From NCBI RefSeq assembly GCF_001577755.1, contig NZ_CP010776.1, positions 1,054,001 through 1,118,000 of the forward strand: 64,000 bases of DNA, in the 5' to 3' direction. The DNA is from Rufibacter sp. DG15C. Its GTDB lineage: Bacteria; Bacteroidota; Bacteroidia; Cytophagales; Hymenobacteraceae. The notes below the pieces were generated by a model, which did no database searches, was not told where the DNA came from, and was given only the letters and a program-made list of their open reading frames with translations. Below, in pieces: positions 7,219 to 15,375 of this stretch (positions are counted from its first letter, which is position 1; each line of letters begins with the position of its first letter). A program made the position numbers and the translations under genes.

Positions 7219-8985
7219 TTAGGCAGTCCGGTAAAGACCTTCTATTAATGGACGGTAGTTGTTGGTGATTACCTTGCGCTTGATGCTTAGCTTAGGGGTC
7301 ATCTCGCCGGTTTCTACGCTCCAGAGCTTAGGCAAGAGAACAAACTTTTTGATTTTCTCCCACTGGGCCAGCTGCTCATTGAGCCGGTCAATTTCCTTCT
7401 GGTATTTCTCCAGAATTTCTGGCTTGGTGATCATCTCCTCATCCTTGGTATAAGGGATGTTGTGGATTTTGCACCAGTCACGGAGGCCTTCAAAAGCCGG
7501 CACGATGAGCGCACCCGGGAACTTCTCCCCTTCACCCACTACCATCACCTGCTCAATCACTAAGGATTCTTTCAGTTTGTTCTCAATTAGCTGCGGCGCG
7601 ATGTACTTACCACCCGAGGTCTTGAACATCTCCTTCTTGCGGTCTGTGATTTTGAGGAACTTGCCTTCCACCAGCTCGCCAATGTCACCGGTATGGAACC
7701 AGCCGTCTGGGTCAATTACTTCGGCGGTGAGGTCTGGTCGTTTGTAATAACCAACCATCACGCTCTCAGAACGAGTCAGGATTTCGCCGTCCTCGGCAAT
7801 TTTCACCTCAACATTATTGATGACCGGGCCTACGGTGCCAATCACGTTGTTTTCTGGCTCATAGCGGTTCACGGCAATTACCGGTGAGGTCTCGGTCAAG
7901 CCATAGCCTTCCATGATTCTGATGTTGGCTCCCCAGAACACTCTGGCCAGACGCGGTTGCAAGGCGGCACCACCTGACACGATTACTTTCACGTTGCCGC
8001 CCAAAGCCTCCTGCCACTTGGAGAAGATAAGCTTGCGCGCCAGTTTCAATTGCAGGTCATAGAGGATGCCCGGTGAGGTGCGGGTGTCATACTTCTGCCC
8101 CAGGGCCAGCGCCCAGAAGAACAGTCCTTTCTTAACGCCCGTCAGCTCAGAGCCTTTGGCTACAATCTTGTCATAGACTTTCTCCAACAGACGCGGCACG
8201 GTCACAAAGATGTCGGGCTTTACTTCTTTCAGGTTGTCGCCTACTTTTTCAATGCTTTCGGCGAAGTAAATAGACACGCCTACTGAGAAGTAGATGCAGG
8301 ACACCATGCGCTCATAGATATGGCACAACGGCAAGAAGCTCAAGGCACGGTGGTCTTTGTTGACTGGCACAAAAGGCTTCACGTTGGTGAAGTTGCTTAC
8401 CAGGTTGTTATGGCTTAGCATCACCCCTTTAGGCGCTCCCGTGGTACCAGAGGTGTAGATGATGGACAGCAAGTCTGACGGTTGCACGGCGGCTTTGTAC
8501 GACTCCAGCGTAGCTACGTCTTCGCCTTCGCCCATTTTCAAAAGCTCGGTCCAGTGTTTGGCGCCGGGCACGTGGTCAAAGGTGTAAATCTCTTGGATGC
8601 CGGGTATGTCACTGGCGGCTTCTTTTACTTTGTTGTATAAGTCCTCGGTAGAAACCAATATCAGTTTGGTCTCTGAGTCTTTTAAGATGTAGCGATAATC
8701 TTCTACCGTGATGGTAGGGTACATGGGCACACTCACCGCGCCGGTCTGCTGAATACCGTAGTCGGCAAACATCCACTCTGGACGGTTCATGGAGATGAGC
8801 GCTACTTTGTCATCCTTCTTAATTCCGGATTTGATGAGGGCCAGGCTCAGTTTGTTAGCGGTATCAATCATCTCTTGGGTACTGTACTTCACCCACTCTC
8901 CGTTTATCTTGGCGGCCAGGCAGTCCGGTTGCGGAAACTCCTGTACCTGTTGCGTTAGAAGGTCAAAAACGCGGGTCACTTTCAT
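7219..8985 (-). CDS. fadD: Long-chain fatty acid--CoA ligase (AMP-forming)
   Basis: This 588-residue ANL-superfamily enzyme would activate fatty acids to acyl-CoA with ATP, feeding the beta-oxidation genes downstream on the same strand. Landmarks are the P-loop SIIYTSGTTGAPKGVMLSH near residue 175, the adenylate motif GYGLTETSP near 360, GWFHTGDIGE near 430, and the hinge region ITDRKKEMFKTSGGKYIAP. This type of long-chain ligase (as in TM/FAA groups) is common in Bacteroidota. It is transcribed before marR, with a terminator at its 3' end, so it may be a separate unit from fadNAE. The start at 8985 precedes KVTRVFDLLTQQV. Confidence 0.92.
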   Translation of the reverse strand: MKVTRVFDLLTQQVQEFPQPDCLAAKINGEWVKYSTQEMIDTANKLSLALIKSGIKKDDKVALISMNRPEWMFADYGIQQTGAVSVPMYPTITVEDYRYILKDSETKLILVSTEDLYNKVKEAASDIPGIQEIYTFDHVPGAKHWTELLKMGEGEDVATLESYKAAVQPSDLLSIIYTSGTTGAPKGVMLSHNNLVSNFTNVKPFVPVNKDHRALSFLPLCHIYERMVSCIYFSVGVSIYFAESIEKVGDNLKEVKPDIFVTVPRLLEKVYDKIVAKGSELTGVKKGLFFWALALGQKYDTRTSPGILYDLQLKLARKLIFSKWQEALGGNVKVIVSGGAALQPRLARVFWGANIRIMEGYGLTETSPVIAVNRYEPENNVIGTVGPVINNVEVKIAEDGEILTRSESVMVGYYKRPDLTAEVIDPDGWFHTGDIGELVEGKFLKITDRKKEMFKTSGGKYIAPQLIENKLKESLVIEQVMVVGEGEKFPGALIVPAFEGLRDWCKIHNIPYTKDEEMITKPEILEKYQKEIDRLNEQLAQWEKIKKFVLLPKLWSVETGEMTPKLSIKRKVITNNYRPLIEGLYRTA

Positions 8986-9107
8986 AGGTCGTTTGTCTAG
9001 TTGGTTCAGTAATTTATACTAAATTCTTATTAAAAAAAACTTAGGTGCAATTCTAGCTGAAGGCGTTCCTTCTATAAAAAGGCTTCCTTTGGCGTATAAT
9101 AATTCTC

Positions 9108-9115
9108 TAAATTTG
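9108..9115 (+). promoter_or_regulatory. Candidate -7 box (TAAATTTG) for the gene at 9136
   Basis: TAAATTTG lies 20 bp before the start codon, with TTTG at 9088-9091 upstream. The 16-bp spacing is shorter than the usual ~19, so this is tentative. Confidence 0.35.
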
Positions 9116-9135
9116 GTTTTTGGACTACACCCTGC

Positions 9136-10284
9136 ATGAACCTCTCCATCTTTTTTGAGCCCTTACCAGAAGACACCTTCGGCTATCCAACAGACGCCAA
9201 GTCAGTGGGCGGCTACATTGCGCCTTTCCTGCACACGTTCCCTGACTGGCGCCAAGCCGAAGTAGTCTTGATTGGATTGCCCGAATACCGCGGCGCCCAT
9301 TCTCACCAGGACGTGAGCTACCAAGGCCCTAACCTGATACGGGAACAGCTCTATAAACTAAAGAAAGGCACCGGTTCTTGGCTCTTAATGGACTTGGGCA
9401 ACCTGCTACCAGGCATCTCTCTGGAAGACACCTATCTGCGCCTGAAAGAAGTGATTGAGATGGTAGTGGACGCCGGTAAATTCCCTATCCTTTTAGGCGG
9501 TTCGCATGACTTGACGTACGGCCAATTCTTAGGCTATGAGCACCTGCACAAAAAAATAGGCGTGGTTCTAGTAGACAGCCAACTAGATATTGAGGAGAAC
9601 CCAGACCAGCCCCAGGAAGAAAGTCATCTGCACCGATTGCTGCTGCATGAGCCCAATTACTTGTTCACCTTCAGTCAACTAGGCTACCAGTCTTACCTCA
9701 CAGACAATGACACGTTGGCGGCGTTAGAAAAACTTCACTTTGAGTTATTTAGAGTAGGCCAGGTACGGCAGCAGATGAAAGAGATGGAACCGGTCATCAG
9801 GCAGGCAGACATGCTTAGCTTTGACATTGCCGCCATCCGGCACCAGGACGCGCCCGGCCAGCGCCAGGCCAACCCGTTTGGCTTCACCGGCGAAGAGGCT
9901 TGCCAACTCTGCTGGTACGCCGGCCAGAACGACCAACTCAGTTCCTTGGGCTTGTATGGCTACCGTCCCGAGTTTGACCAGCGTTCTTTAACGGCTACTA
10001 CCGTGGCCACCATGGCCTGGTACGCCATTGAAGGCTTCTATCACCGCCAGCGCACCTTAGATTTTCAGAGCAACCATTTTTTGCGGTTCGCCGTGGGCTT
10101 CCATGACAACCCCAACAAGATGCTCTTCTACAAAAACCGCCACACAGAAAAATGGTGGATGCAGGTAGACGATTTATCTGGTCAGCGCTCGCCTTTGATA
10201 GTACCCTGCAGCTACCAGGATTACCTCATGGCCGCAGACGGCGAAGTGCCCAACAGATGGATACAAGCGCAAGCAAGGATGTAA
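9136..10284 (+). CDS. Formimidoylglutamase/arginase-family protein with altered metal site
   Basis: This 382-residue protein has the ureohydrolase (arginase/agmatinase/formimidoylglutamase) fold pattern. The three metal-binding motifs are recognisable but changed. GGSHD (near residue 122) replaces GGDHS and keeps the His. DSQLD (near 145) replaces DAHxD, losing a ligand His. SFDIAAIRHQDAP (near 228) replaces SxDxDxxDP, losing the second Asp. Two of the six usual Mn ligands are therefore missing, so a normal binuclear site is unlikely. It may be a non-catalytic relative or use another chemistry. Genes for histidine degradation are not next to it. The family call is firm; the function is unknown. 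Confidence 0.8.
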   Translation: MNLSIFFEPLPEDTFGYPTDAKSVGGYIAPFLHTFPDWRQAEVVLIGLPEYRGAHSHQDVSYQGPNLIREQLYKLKKGTGSWLLMDLGNLLPGISLEDTYLRLKEVIEMVVDAGKFPILLGGSHDLTYGQFLGYEHLHKKIGVVLVDSQLDIEENPDQPQEESHLHRLLLHEPNYLFTFSQLGYQSYLTDNDTLAALEKLHFELFRVGQVRQQMKEMEPVIRQADMLSFDIAAIRHQDAPGQRQANPFGFTGEEACQLCWYAGQNDQLSSLGLYGYRPEFDQRSLTATTVATMAWYAIEGFYHRQRTLDFQSNHFLRFAVGFHDNPNKMLFYKNRHTEKWWMQVDDLSGQRSPLIVPCSYQDYLMAADGEVPNRWIQAQARM

Positions 10285-10293
10285 GAAAATGAG

Positions 10294-10335
10294 TTCGTTT
10301 TTGGTCTACTTTCTGTAAAACAGGTCAAAAACGAA
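10294..10335 (+). repeat. Dispersed hairpin element, copy 5
   Basis: Arms CGTTTTTGGTCTACTTT and AAAACAGGTCAAAAACG. The GGTCT/AGGTC section still pairs through G-U wobbles, which points to selection on an RNA hairpin. Tandem genes flank it on the plus strand. Confidence 0.88.
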
Positions 10336-10360
10336 ACTGAAATAAATAGAACCCTCCTCC

Positions 10361-10597
10361 ATGGAACTTCAAGAATACACAAAGTCACAGTTGGCCCTCA
10401 GAAACGGACAGGACCGGGACGAGATTTGGGTGGCGTATCTAGGCGTGATTTATGACGTGACCAAGTCCAGGCTGTGGCGCAGGGGCAATCATTATGAACA
10501 CTGGGCAGGGCAAGACTTGACGGATGAACTCAAGGACGCGCCGCACACAGATTATGTGTTTGACAAGTTTGACGCCGTTGGCGTATTAAAGAAGTAA
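10361..10597 (+). CDS. Cytochrome b5-like heme-binding domain protein
   Basis: This 78-residue single-domain protein matches the prokaryotic cytochrome b5-like family. It shows VIYDVTKSRLWRRGNHYEHW, AGQDLTDELKDAPHTDYVFD and a C-terminal FDAVGVLKK. Histidines in NHYEHWAG and APHTDY sit where the two heme ligands are expected. No signal peptide or membrane segment is visible, so it is probably cytosolic. It is 76 bp downstream of the arginase-family gene, with a dispersed hairpin between, and 52 bp upstream of the amino-sugar kinase. Its electron-transfer partner is unknown. Confidence 0.8.
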   Translation: MELQEYTKSQLALRNGQDRDEIWVAYLGVIYDVTKSRLWRRGNHYEHWAGQDLTDELKDAPHTDYVFDKFDAVGVLKK

Positions 10598-10649
10598 TTT
10601 AGGCGGCTTCGGCTCTTTCACCCTTTAAACCCCCCCACAAAAAATATAC

Positions 10650-11501
10650 ATGATCATCATAGCAGACAGTGGCTCAACCAAAACCGCCTGGCGTCAAATT
10701 TCCTCAGAAGGCGTCATTGCTGATGCCAATACCATGGGCATCAACCCATACTACCAGAACACGCAAGAAATAGCCCAGATGCTGGAGCAGAGCCTTCTGG
10801 TGCAGTGGCCCGGCGTAGAACCCAAAGAGATTTATTTCTACGGAGCGGGGTGCAGTGCGCCCGACAAGCAGGCCATGGTAGAGGCTGCTATCAAAGAAGT
10901 CTATCCTAACAGCAAGATTGAAGTGCACCATGACTTGGAGGCCGCTGCTAGAGCCTTGTGCGGAGAAGAGGCGGGCATAGCCTGCATCTTGGGCACCGGC
11001 TCCAACTCCTGTTTGTATGACGGAAAGGAGATTGTAGAGGCACTTCCCAACCTTGGTTTTATTCTAGGCGATGAGGGCAGCGGCGGCTACATGGGCAAAC
11101 GCATTGTGCAAGCCTTTCTGAACAATGAGCTACCAGCAGACATCCATGAGGCGTTCCAGAAACGATACAACCTCACCCGGGACGAAGTGGTAGATCATGT
11201 CTACCGAAAACCCTACCCCAACCGGTACATGGCTACGTTTGCCAAGTTCCTGTTTGATCACCGGCAGCACCCGTTTGTGTACCAGATGATCTTCCAGAGC
11301 TTCGCAGATTTCTTTGAGAAGACCATCATCAAATATCCAGACTACCAACAGTACCCGGTGCACTTTGTGGGCTCCATTGCGTTTTACTTCGGGGACATTT
11401 TGCGTAAAGTAGCCCAGCAATACAACGTACGGGTACACCATATTTTAGAGAGTCCCATGGCAGGCTTGAGCCTGTATCACCAACAAAAGATTGTTCTATG
11501 A
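10650..11501 (+). CDS. BadF/BadG-type amino-sugar kinase (GlcNAc/MurNAc kinase, MurK-like)
   Basis: This 283-residue ASKHA-fold kinase has the phosphate-binding start MIIIADSGSTKTAWRQ, the second phosphate loop CILGTGSNSCLYDG, and the adenosine region LGDEGSGGYMGKR. Its stop overlaps the start of murQ by 4 bp (ATGA), showing translational coupling. Bacteroidota such as Tannerella carry murK-murQ pairs in which the kinase phosphorylates MurNAc (and GlcNAc) before MurQ removes the lactyl ether. The same role is inferred here: recovery of peptidoglycan amino sugars to GlcNAc-6-phosphate. A pure GlcNAc kinase is the alternative. Confidence 0.82.
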   Translation: MIIIADSGSTKTAWRQISSEGVIADANTMGINPYYQNTQEIAQMLEQSLLVQWPGVEPKEIYFYGAGCSAPDKQAMVEAAIKEVYPNSKIEVHHDLEAAARALCGEEAGIACILGTGSNSCLYDGKEIVEALPNLGFILGDEGSGGYMGKRIVQAFLNNELPADIHEAFQKRYNLTRDEVVDHVYRKPYPNRYMATFAKFLFDHRQHPFVYQMIFQSFADFFEKTIIKYPDYQQYPVHFVGSIAFYFGDILRKVAQQYNVRVHHILESPMAGLSLYHQQKIVL

Positions 11502-12304
11502 GCACTACAGAAACCGCCTCGCACTACAATCATCTGGAGCAGATGAGCGTGCATGAGCTGCTAACCAATATCAACAAAGAAGACAAGACCGTCCCGCTGT
11601 CCGTAGAGAAAGCCATTCCACAGTTGGAGAAGCTGGTGGAAGCCACCGTGGCCAGGATGAAAGAAGGCGGCCGCCTGTTCTACATTGGCGCTGGCACCAG
11701 CGGAAGATTGGGCGTAGTAGACGCGTCTGAGTGCCCGCCTACCTTTGGGGTGCCATTTGACATGGTCATTGGCATCATGGCGGGCGGCGACAAAGCCATA
11801 CGCAAAGCGGTAGAGTTTGCCGAGGACGATGACCAACAAGCCATTCTGGACATGGACGCCTACGGCCTCAATGAGAAAGACGTGGTGGTGGGCATTGCCG
11901 CCTCAGGCCGTACGCCCTACGTAATTGGCGGCCTGGAGGCCTGTAATGCGCGCGGCATCACCACGGGTTGTATTGTCTGCAACGCCAACAGCAAGGTAGC
12001 GGCTGTGGCCAAGTTCCCGGTGGAAGTGGTGACCGGTCCCGAGTTCCTGACCGGCAGCACTCGCATGAAAGCTGGCACCGCCCAGAAACTAGCCTTGAAC
12101 ATGCTCACCACCTCTACCATGATCCAGTTGGGCCGCGTGAAGGGCAACAAGATGGTAGACATGCAACTCACCAACCACAAACTGGTAGACCGGGGCACAC
12201 GCATGATTATGGAAGAGCTCAACATCTCAGAAGAAAAAGCCCGCGAACTGCTGGACCTGCACGGCAGCGTGCGCGCCGCCATTGTGGCTGCTCAAAATAA
12301 CTAA
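11498..12304 (+). CDS. murQ: N-acetylmuramic acid 6-phosphate etherase
   Basis: This 268-residue SIS-domain enzyme would cleave the D-lactyl ether of MurNAc-6-phosphate to give GlcNAc-6-phosphate and lactate in cell-wall recycling. Diagnostic segments are LFYIGAGTSGRLGVVDASEC (sugar-phosphate loop with the catalytic Glu region), FGVPFDMVIGIMAGG, VVGIAASGRTPYVIGGLE, and the conserved TGSTRMKAGTAQKLALNMLT. It is slightly shorter than the ~300-aa E. coli enzyme, with the tail ending in QNN. It is coupled to the kinase gene by a 4-bp overlap and followed by a hairpin element and a terminator. Confidence 0.95.
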   Translation: MSTTETASHYNHLEQMSVHELLTNINKEDKTVPLSVEKAIPQLEKLVEATVARMKEGGRLFYIGAGTSGRLGVVDASECPPTFGVPFDMVIGIMAGGDKAIRKAVEFAEDDDQQAILDMDAYGLNEKDVVVGIAASGRTPYVIGGLEACNARGITTGCIVCNANSKVAAVAKFPVEVVTGPEFLTGSTRMKAGTAQKLALNMLTTSTMIQLGRVKGNKMVDMQLTNHKLVDRGTRMIMEELNISEEKARELLDLHGSVRAAIVAAQNN

Positions 12305-12308
12305 GCCT

Positions 12309-12348
12309 CCGTTTTTGGCCTGTTTCTCAGAAAACAAGCCAAAAACGG
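12309..12348. repeat. Dispersed hairpin element, copy 6
   Basis: Arms CGTTTTTGGCCTGTTT and AAAACAAGCCAAAAACG, starting 5 bp after the murQ stop. Orientation is uncertain because both arms are close to consensus. One extra C-G pair lies outside. Confidence 0.88.
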
Positions 12349-12356
12349 GCAAGAGA

Positions 12357-12391
12357 GATTCGTCCTATACCATATGGGCGAATCTTTTTTT
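12357..12391 (+). terminator. Terminator after murQ
   Basis: The hairpin AGATTCG / CGAATCT, with a further pairing segment inside, is followed by eight Ts. Confidence 0.8.
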
Positions 12392-12457
12392 TATGCTTTT
12401 TCTTCACCTTGCAAAAGGTTTCTGCGTTAGCTTTCAAGCATCTTTTTCATATTTGCC

Positions 12458-13027
12458 ATGCATACTATTGAACCCTTTTATAACTGGATAGAAGCCTACT
12501 CCGCGTCAGAGGATCCCAAGTCGCCGCTGTACGGGGCAGAGAACAGTGAACTGGAATACATAGACACCATCTACGGCTATTACATCCATCCGCAGTGGGA
12601 CAACATAGAGTCAGAGACGCTGTTTCTAAAGATTCTGTATGTGGATTATGTAGAGGAATACGCCGTCATTGAGTTTATTGGCGAATGGAACGATGCCATC
12701 AACAATGACATCATGACCCTAAAGCGCAACATCATTGACTTGATGGTGGGCGAAGGCATTAGTCATTTCATTCTGGTGGGCGAGAACATCTTTAATTTCC
12801 ATGGCTCAGATGACGCCTACTATGAAGAATGGTTTGAGGACGTGGAGGACGGCTGGATTGCGGGCATTGGCTTCCAGGATTTTATTCAGCAGGAGATGCA
12901 GCAGTTCAACGTAGACTACTACATTAATTTTGGCGGCCCGTTAGACACGCTTCCCTGGCGCACCCTCACGCCGCCGCAACTGTTCAAGGTGGTAGACAGC
13001 CTTATTCAAAAACGCTTGGGCATGTAA
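12458..13027 (+). CDS. Conserved hypothetical protein, acidic, 189 aa
   Basis: I do not recognise a named family. The protein has no signal peptide, membrane segment or cysteine. It is strongly acidic and aromatic (IDTIYGYYIHPQWDNIESET, DDAYYEEWFEDVEDGW) with regular alpha/beta spacing, suggesting a folded cytosolic protein. The start ATG at 12458 fits the beginning of the conserved-looking region. It stands alone, with terminators on both sides (12357-12391 and 13082-13117). Confidence 0.7.
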   Translation: MHTIEPFYNWIEAYSASEDPKSPLYGAENSELEYIDTIYGYYIHPQWDNIESETLFLKILYVDYVEEYAVIEFIGEWNDAINNDIMTLKRNIIDLMVGEGISHFILVGENIFNFHGSDDAYYEEWFEDVEDGWIAGIGFQDFIQQEMQQFNVDYYINFGGPLDTLPWRTLTPPQLFKVVDSLIQKRLGM

Positions 13028-13081
13028 GGCAACCTGCGCATTTTGTTGAAAGGTGCCACACCATAAAAAGGCTACAAAAAA

Positions 13082-13117
13082 AGAGAGGCCACCTTGCAGG
13101 GTAGCCTCTCTTTTTAG
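13082..13117. terminator. Bidirectional terminator between convergent genes
   Basis: The stem AAAGAGAGGC / GCCTCTCTTT has a run of Ts on the plus side and As before it (Ts on the minus strand). It serves the gene at 12458 and the lipoprotein gene at 13139. Confidence 0.85.
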
Positions 13118-13138
13118 TTTATAACAAATGTTGACTGC

Positions 13139-13336
13139 TTATTGCGGGTCAACAGTGTCAGCGCTGTCAGACATGTCTTCAGCAGCTTCTTCGGCAGCAG
13201 GATTGTCTGCGTCATCAGCGGCATCTTCCATATTCTCAGCGTTTTCTTCGATCTGGTTTTCTTTCTTAGAATCACAAGAAGAAGCGAAAGCAGTCATCCC
13301 AACTGCCAAGGCCATCATTAAAAATGTCTTTTTCAT
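13139..13336 (-). CDS. Small acidic lipoprotein, 65 aa
   Basis: The protein has a signal peptide (MKKTFLMMALAVGMTAFASS) with lipobox AFASSC, so Cys21 would be lipidated. The mature part is almost entirely acidic and Ala/Asn-rich (ENAENMEDAADDADNPAAEE), likely disordered. It resembles in plan the small lipoproteins at 13568 and 49366, though without a long shared motif. Function unknown; it probably resides in the envelope. Confidence 0.75.
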   Translation of the reverse strand: MKKTFLMMALAVGMTAFASSCDSKKENQIEENAENMEDAADDADNPAAEEAAEDMSDSADTVDPQ

Positions 13337-13507
13337 AGTTTTATTTTGTTGGTTTAGTATTTCTTATCTCCATTCCCTGCCGCTAATATTCACTAACGCA
13401 AAGACGATTTTACGATTTACTAAGTGCTTTTACGCAAGTATGCACAAATGGATATATTTTTTTCTCAACATATAGAAATAATGTCCATTGGCTGTAGTCT
13501 GGGCACA

Positions 13508-13545
13508 AAAAAAAGGCTTGACATCTTAACGTCAAGCCTTTCTAT
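13508..13545 (-). terminator. Terminator of the lipoprotein gene at 13568
   Basis: On the minus strand AAAGGCTTGAC / GTCAAGCCTTT is followed by a long T-run. The plus side is weaker but also T-rich. Confidence 0.8.
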
Positions 13546-13567
13546 TTATTTGCCTAAGCAAAGCAGC

Positions 13568-13792
13568 TTACTTTCCTGTTGTAGTGCTTTGCGCCGTAGT
13601 GTCTGAGGTAGAAGAAGTAGTATCTGCCACGGCCGCCGCGGTGTCTATAGAAGATGCGGTGGTCTCAGAAATGTCTGTTGCCTCTGTGCTTTCCACAGTC
13701 TCTGTGGTAGTAGCCTCTTCTGTTTTCTTAGCATCACAAGAAGCTACAGAAAACAGGCCCGCCACTAATAAGAATGATAAAACTTTCTTCAT
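13568..13792 (-). CDS. Small Ser/Thr/Glu-rich lipoprotein, 74 aa
   Basis: The ATG at 13792 (MKKVLSFLLVAGLFSVASC) is taken as the start because it gives a clean signal peptide and lipobox SVASC; the upstream TTG/GTG codons lack such a signal. The mature part is a low-complexity run of Thr, Ser, Ala, Glu and Asp (ETTASSIDTAAAVADTTSS) and is probably disordered and exposed. It lies upstream of der on the other side but has its own terminator. Function unknown. Confidence 0.72.
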   Translation of the reverse strand: MKKVLSFLLVAGLFSVASCDAKKTEEATTTETVESTEATDISETTASSIDTAAAVADTTSSTSDTTAQSTTTGK

Positions 13793-13870
13793 GGTAATAA
13801 AGGGGTTGGTAAGGTTAGGAGTATGCACAAAAATAGAACATTCTCCCTGTTCCTGACCAACCCCCAAAAA

Positions 13871-15181
13871 TTATTTTTTACGGTACAAGATGTTCACCGG
13901 AACGCCTTCAAACCCGAAGTTCTCTCTAATTCTTTTCTCCAGCCAGCGCGAGTATTGCTCTTTGATGTACTGCGGCAGGTTACAGAAGAACGCAAACGTG
14001 GGCGTGTTGGTAGGCAACTGCGTCACGTACTTGATCTTGATAAACTTGCCTTTGATGGCCGGCGGCGGATAGCGCTCAATCTCGGCTAGCAACACTTCAT
14101 TAAGCTTAGAGGTAGGAATCTTGGTCTTCTTGTTCTCATACACCTCAATGGCTTTCTCCATGGCTTTGTGTACGCGCTGTTTGGTGAGCACAGAGATGAA
14201 GAGGATAGGCGGATACGCAATAGGCGCAATACGTTCCCTGATGGCGTCTTCCAGCATCTTCATGGTGTTGGTTTCTTTCTCCACCAAGTCCCATTTGTTT
14301 ACCAGGATGATCAAGCCTTTGCGGTTTTTGTCTGCTAAGCCAATGATGTTCAAGTCCTGTGACTCAATACCACGGGTGGCATCCAGCATCACCACTACCA
14401 CGTCACTTTCCTCCAGGGCTCTGATGGAACGCAGCACTGAGTAGAACTCAATGTCTTCATGCACCTTAGCCTTGCGTCTTAGACCAGCAGTATCTACCAG
14501 GATAAACTCTTTGCCATACGCGTTGTAGTGCGAGTGGATGGAGTCACGGGTGGTGCCGGCTATGTCTGTTACTATGTTTCTGTCTTCGCCTAAAAGCAGG
14601 TTCACGAACGAGGATTTACCCACGTTTGGTCTACCCACCACGGCAATGCGCGGAATGCCTGCGTCTGGGTTCTCAATGCCTTCTTCTTTGAAGTGCTTTA
14701 CTACTTCGTCCAGCAACTCACCCGTGCCCGAACCGTTCTGGCTGGAGATAGGGAAAATCTCAGATTCAAAGCCCAAGGCATAGAACTCACCGGCCATGTG
14801 GCCTCTGGCGTGCGTGTCTGCTTTGTTGGCTACAATGTAAATGGGTTTGTCTGTGCGTCTCAACACATCCGCGAACTCCTGGTCCAGACCGGTCAAGCCA
14901 GCGTCTACGTCTACCATGAACAGAATCACGTCTGCTTCTTTGATAGCCAGTTCTACCTGCTTGCGTATTTCGCCTTCAAAAATATCTTCAGAGCCGTGCA
15001 CGTATCCACCGGTGTCAATCACGGTGAAGAATTTTTCGCACCAGTCTCCGTAGCCATAGTGACGGTCACGGGTTACGCCGCTCTCGTTGTCCATGATGGC
15101 TTTGCGTTCTCCCACTAAACGGTTGAACAAGGTTGATTTACCCACATTTGGGCGTCCTACAATGGCGATGGTATTTGCCAT
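13871..15181 (-). CDS. der: Ribosome-assembly GTPase Der (EngA)
   Basis: This double-GTPase acts in maturation of the 50S subunit. The first G domain opens with [18 protein letters not shown] and the second, near residue 180, with [22 protein letters not shown] and NKWD are the guanine-specificity motifs, and a C-terminal KH-like domain ([21 protein letters not shown]) binds RNA. ATG at 15181 (MANTIAIVG) is chosen over the TTG two codons upstream. 436 residues is the usual length. era follows upstream on the same strand, linking two ribosome-assembly GTPases. Confidence 0.97.
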   Translation of the reverse strand: MANTIAIVGRPNVGKSTLFNRLVGERKAIMDNESGVTRDRHYGYGDWCEKFFTVIDTGGYVHGSEDIFEGEIRKQVELAIKEADVILFMVDVDAGLTGLDQEFADVLRRTDKPIYIVANKADTHARGHMAGEFYALGFESEIFPISSQNGSGTGELLDEVVKHFKEEGIENPDAGIPRIAVVGRPNVGKSSFVNLLLGEDRNIVTDIAGTTRDSIHSHYNAYGKEFILVDTAGLRRKAKVHEDIEFYSVLRSIRALEESDVVVVMLDATRGIESQDLNIIGLADKNRKGLIILVNKWDLVEKETNTMKMLEDAIRERIAPIAYPPILFISVLTKQRVHKAMEKAIEVYENKKTKIPTSKLNEVLLAEIERYPPPAIKGKFIKIKYVTQLPTNTPTFAFFCNLPQYIKEQYSRWLEKRIRENFGFEGVPVNILYRKK

Positions 15182-15198
15182 AATCAATAAATAAATGT

Positions 15199-15238
15199 GC
15201 GTTTTTAGCCTCCTTTAGCAGAATCTAGCCAAAAACGC
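15199..15238. repeat. Dispersed hairpin element, copy 7 (diverged)
   Basis: Arms CGTTTTTAGCCTCCTTT and AATCTAGCCAAAAACG. The central stem is weakened but the GCG/CGC outer pairs remain. Orientation is uncertain. It lies between era and der. Confidence 0.75.
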
Positions 15239-15309
15239 GTGTGATGCTCCCGCGGTATCGCCGTCGTGGCGCCACTAGGAGTACTAGGGTGTTATTTTTG
15301 AGATGTTAG

Positions 15310-15362
15310 TAGTTAGTATCTAGACGCTAGACTTTTCTTCTGTCTAATATTTAGATACTAAC
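15310..15362. repeat. Imperfect inverted repeat with TCTAGAC-type units
   Basis: GTTAGTATCTA and TAGATACTAAC pair over 11 bp, with TAGAC/GTCTA pairing inside. Similar CTAGATTCTAG...TAGAC sequence lies upstream of fadE (around 2259-2283), so this is a second, AT-rich family of degenerate intergenic repeats. Confidence 0.5.
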
Positions 15363-15375
15363 ATCTAGCGTCTTA

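Noticed and set aside
8965-8977. AGGTCAAAAACG, like the right arm of the dispersed element
   Set aside because: It lies inside the fadD coding sequence (VFDLL) and has no partner arm; coding coincidence.
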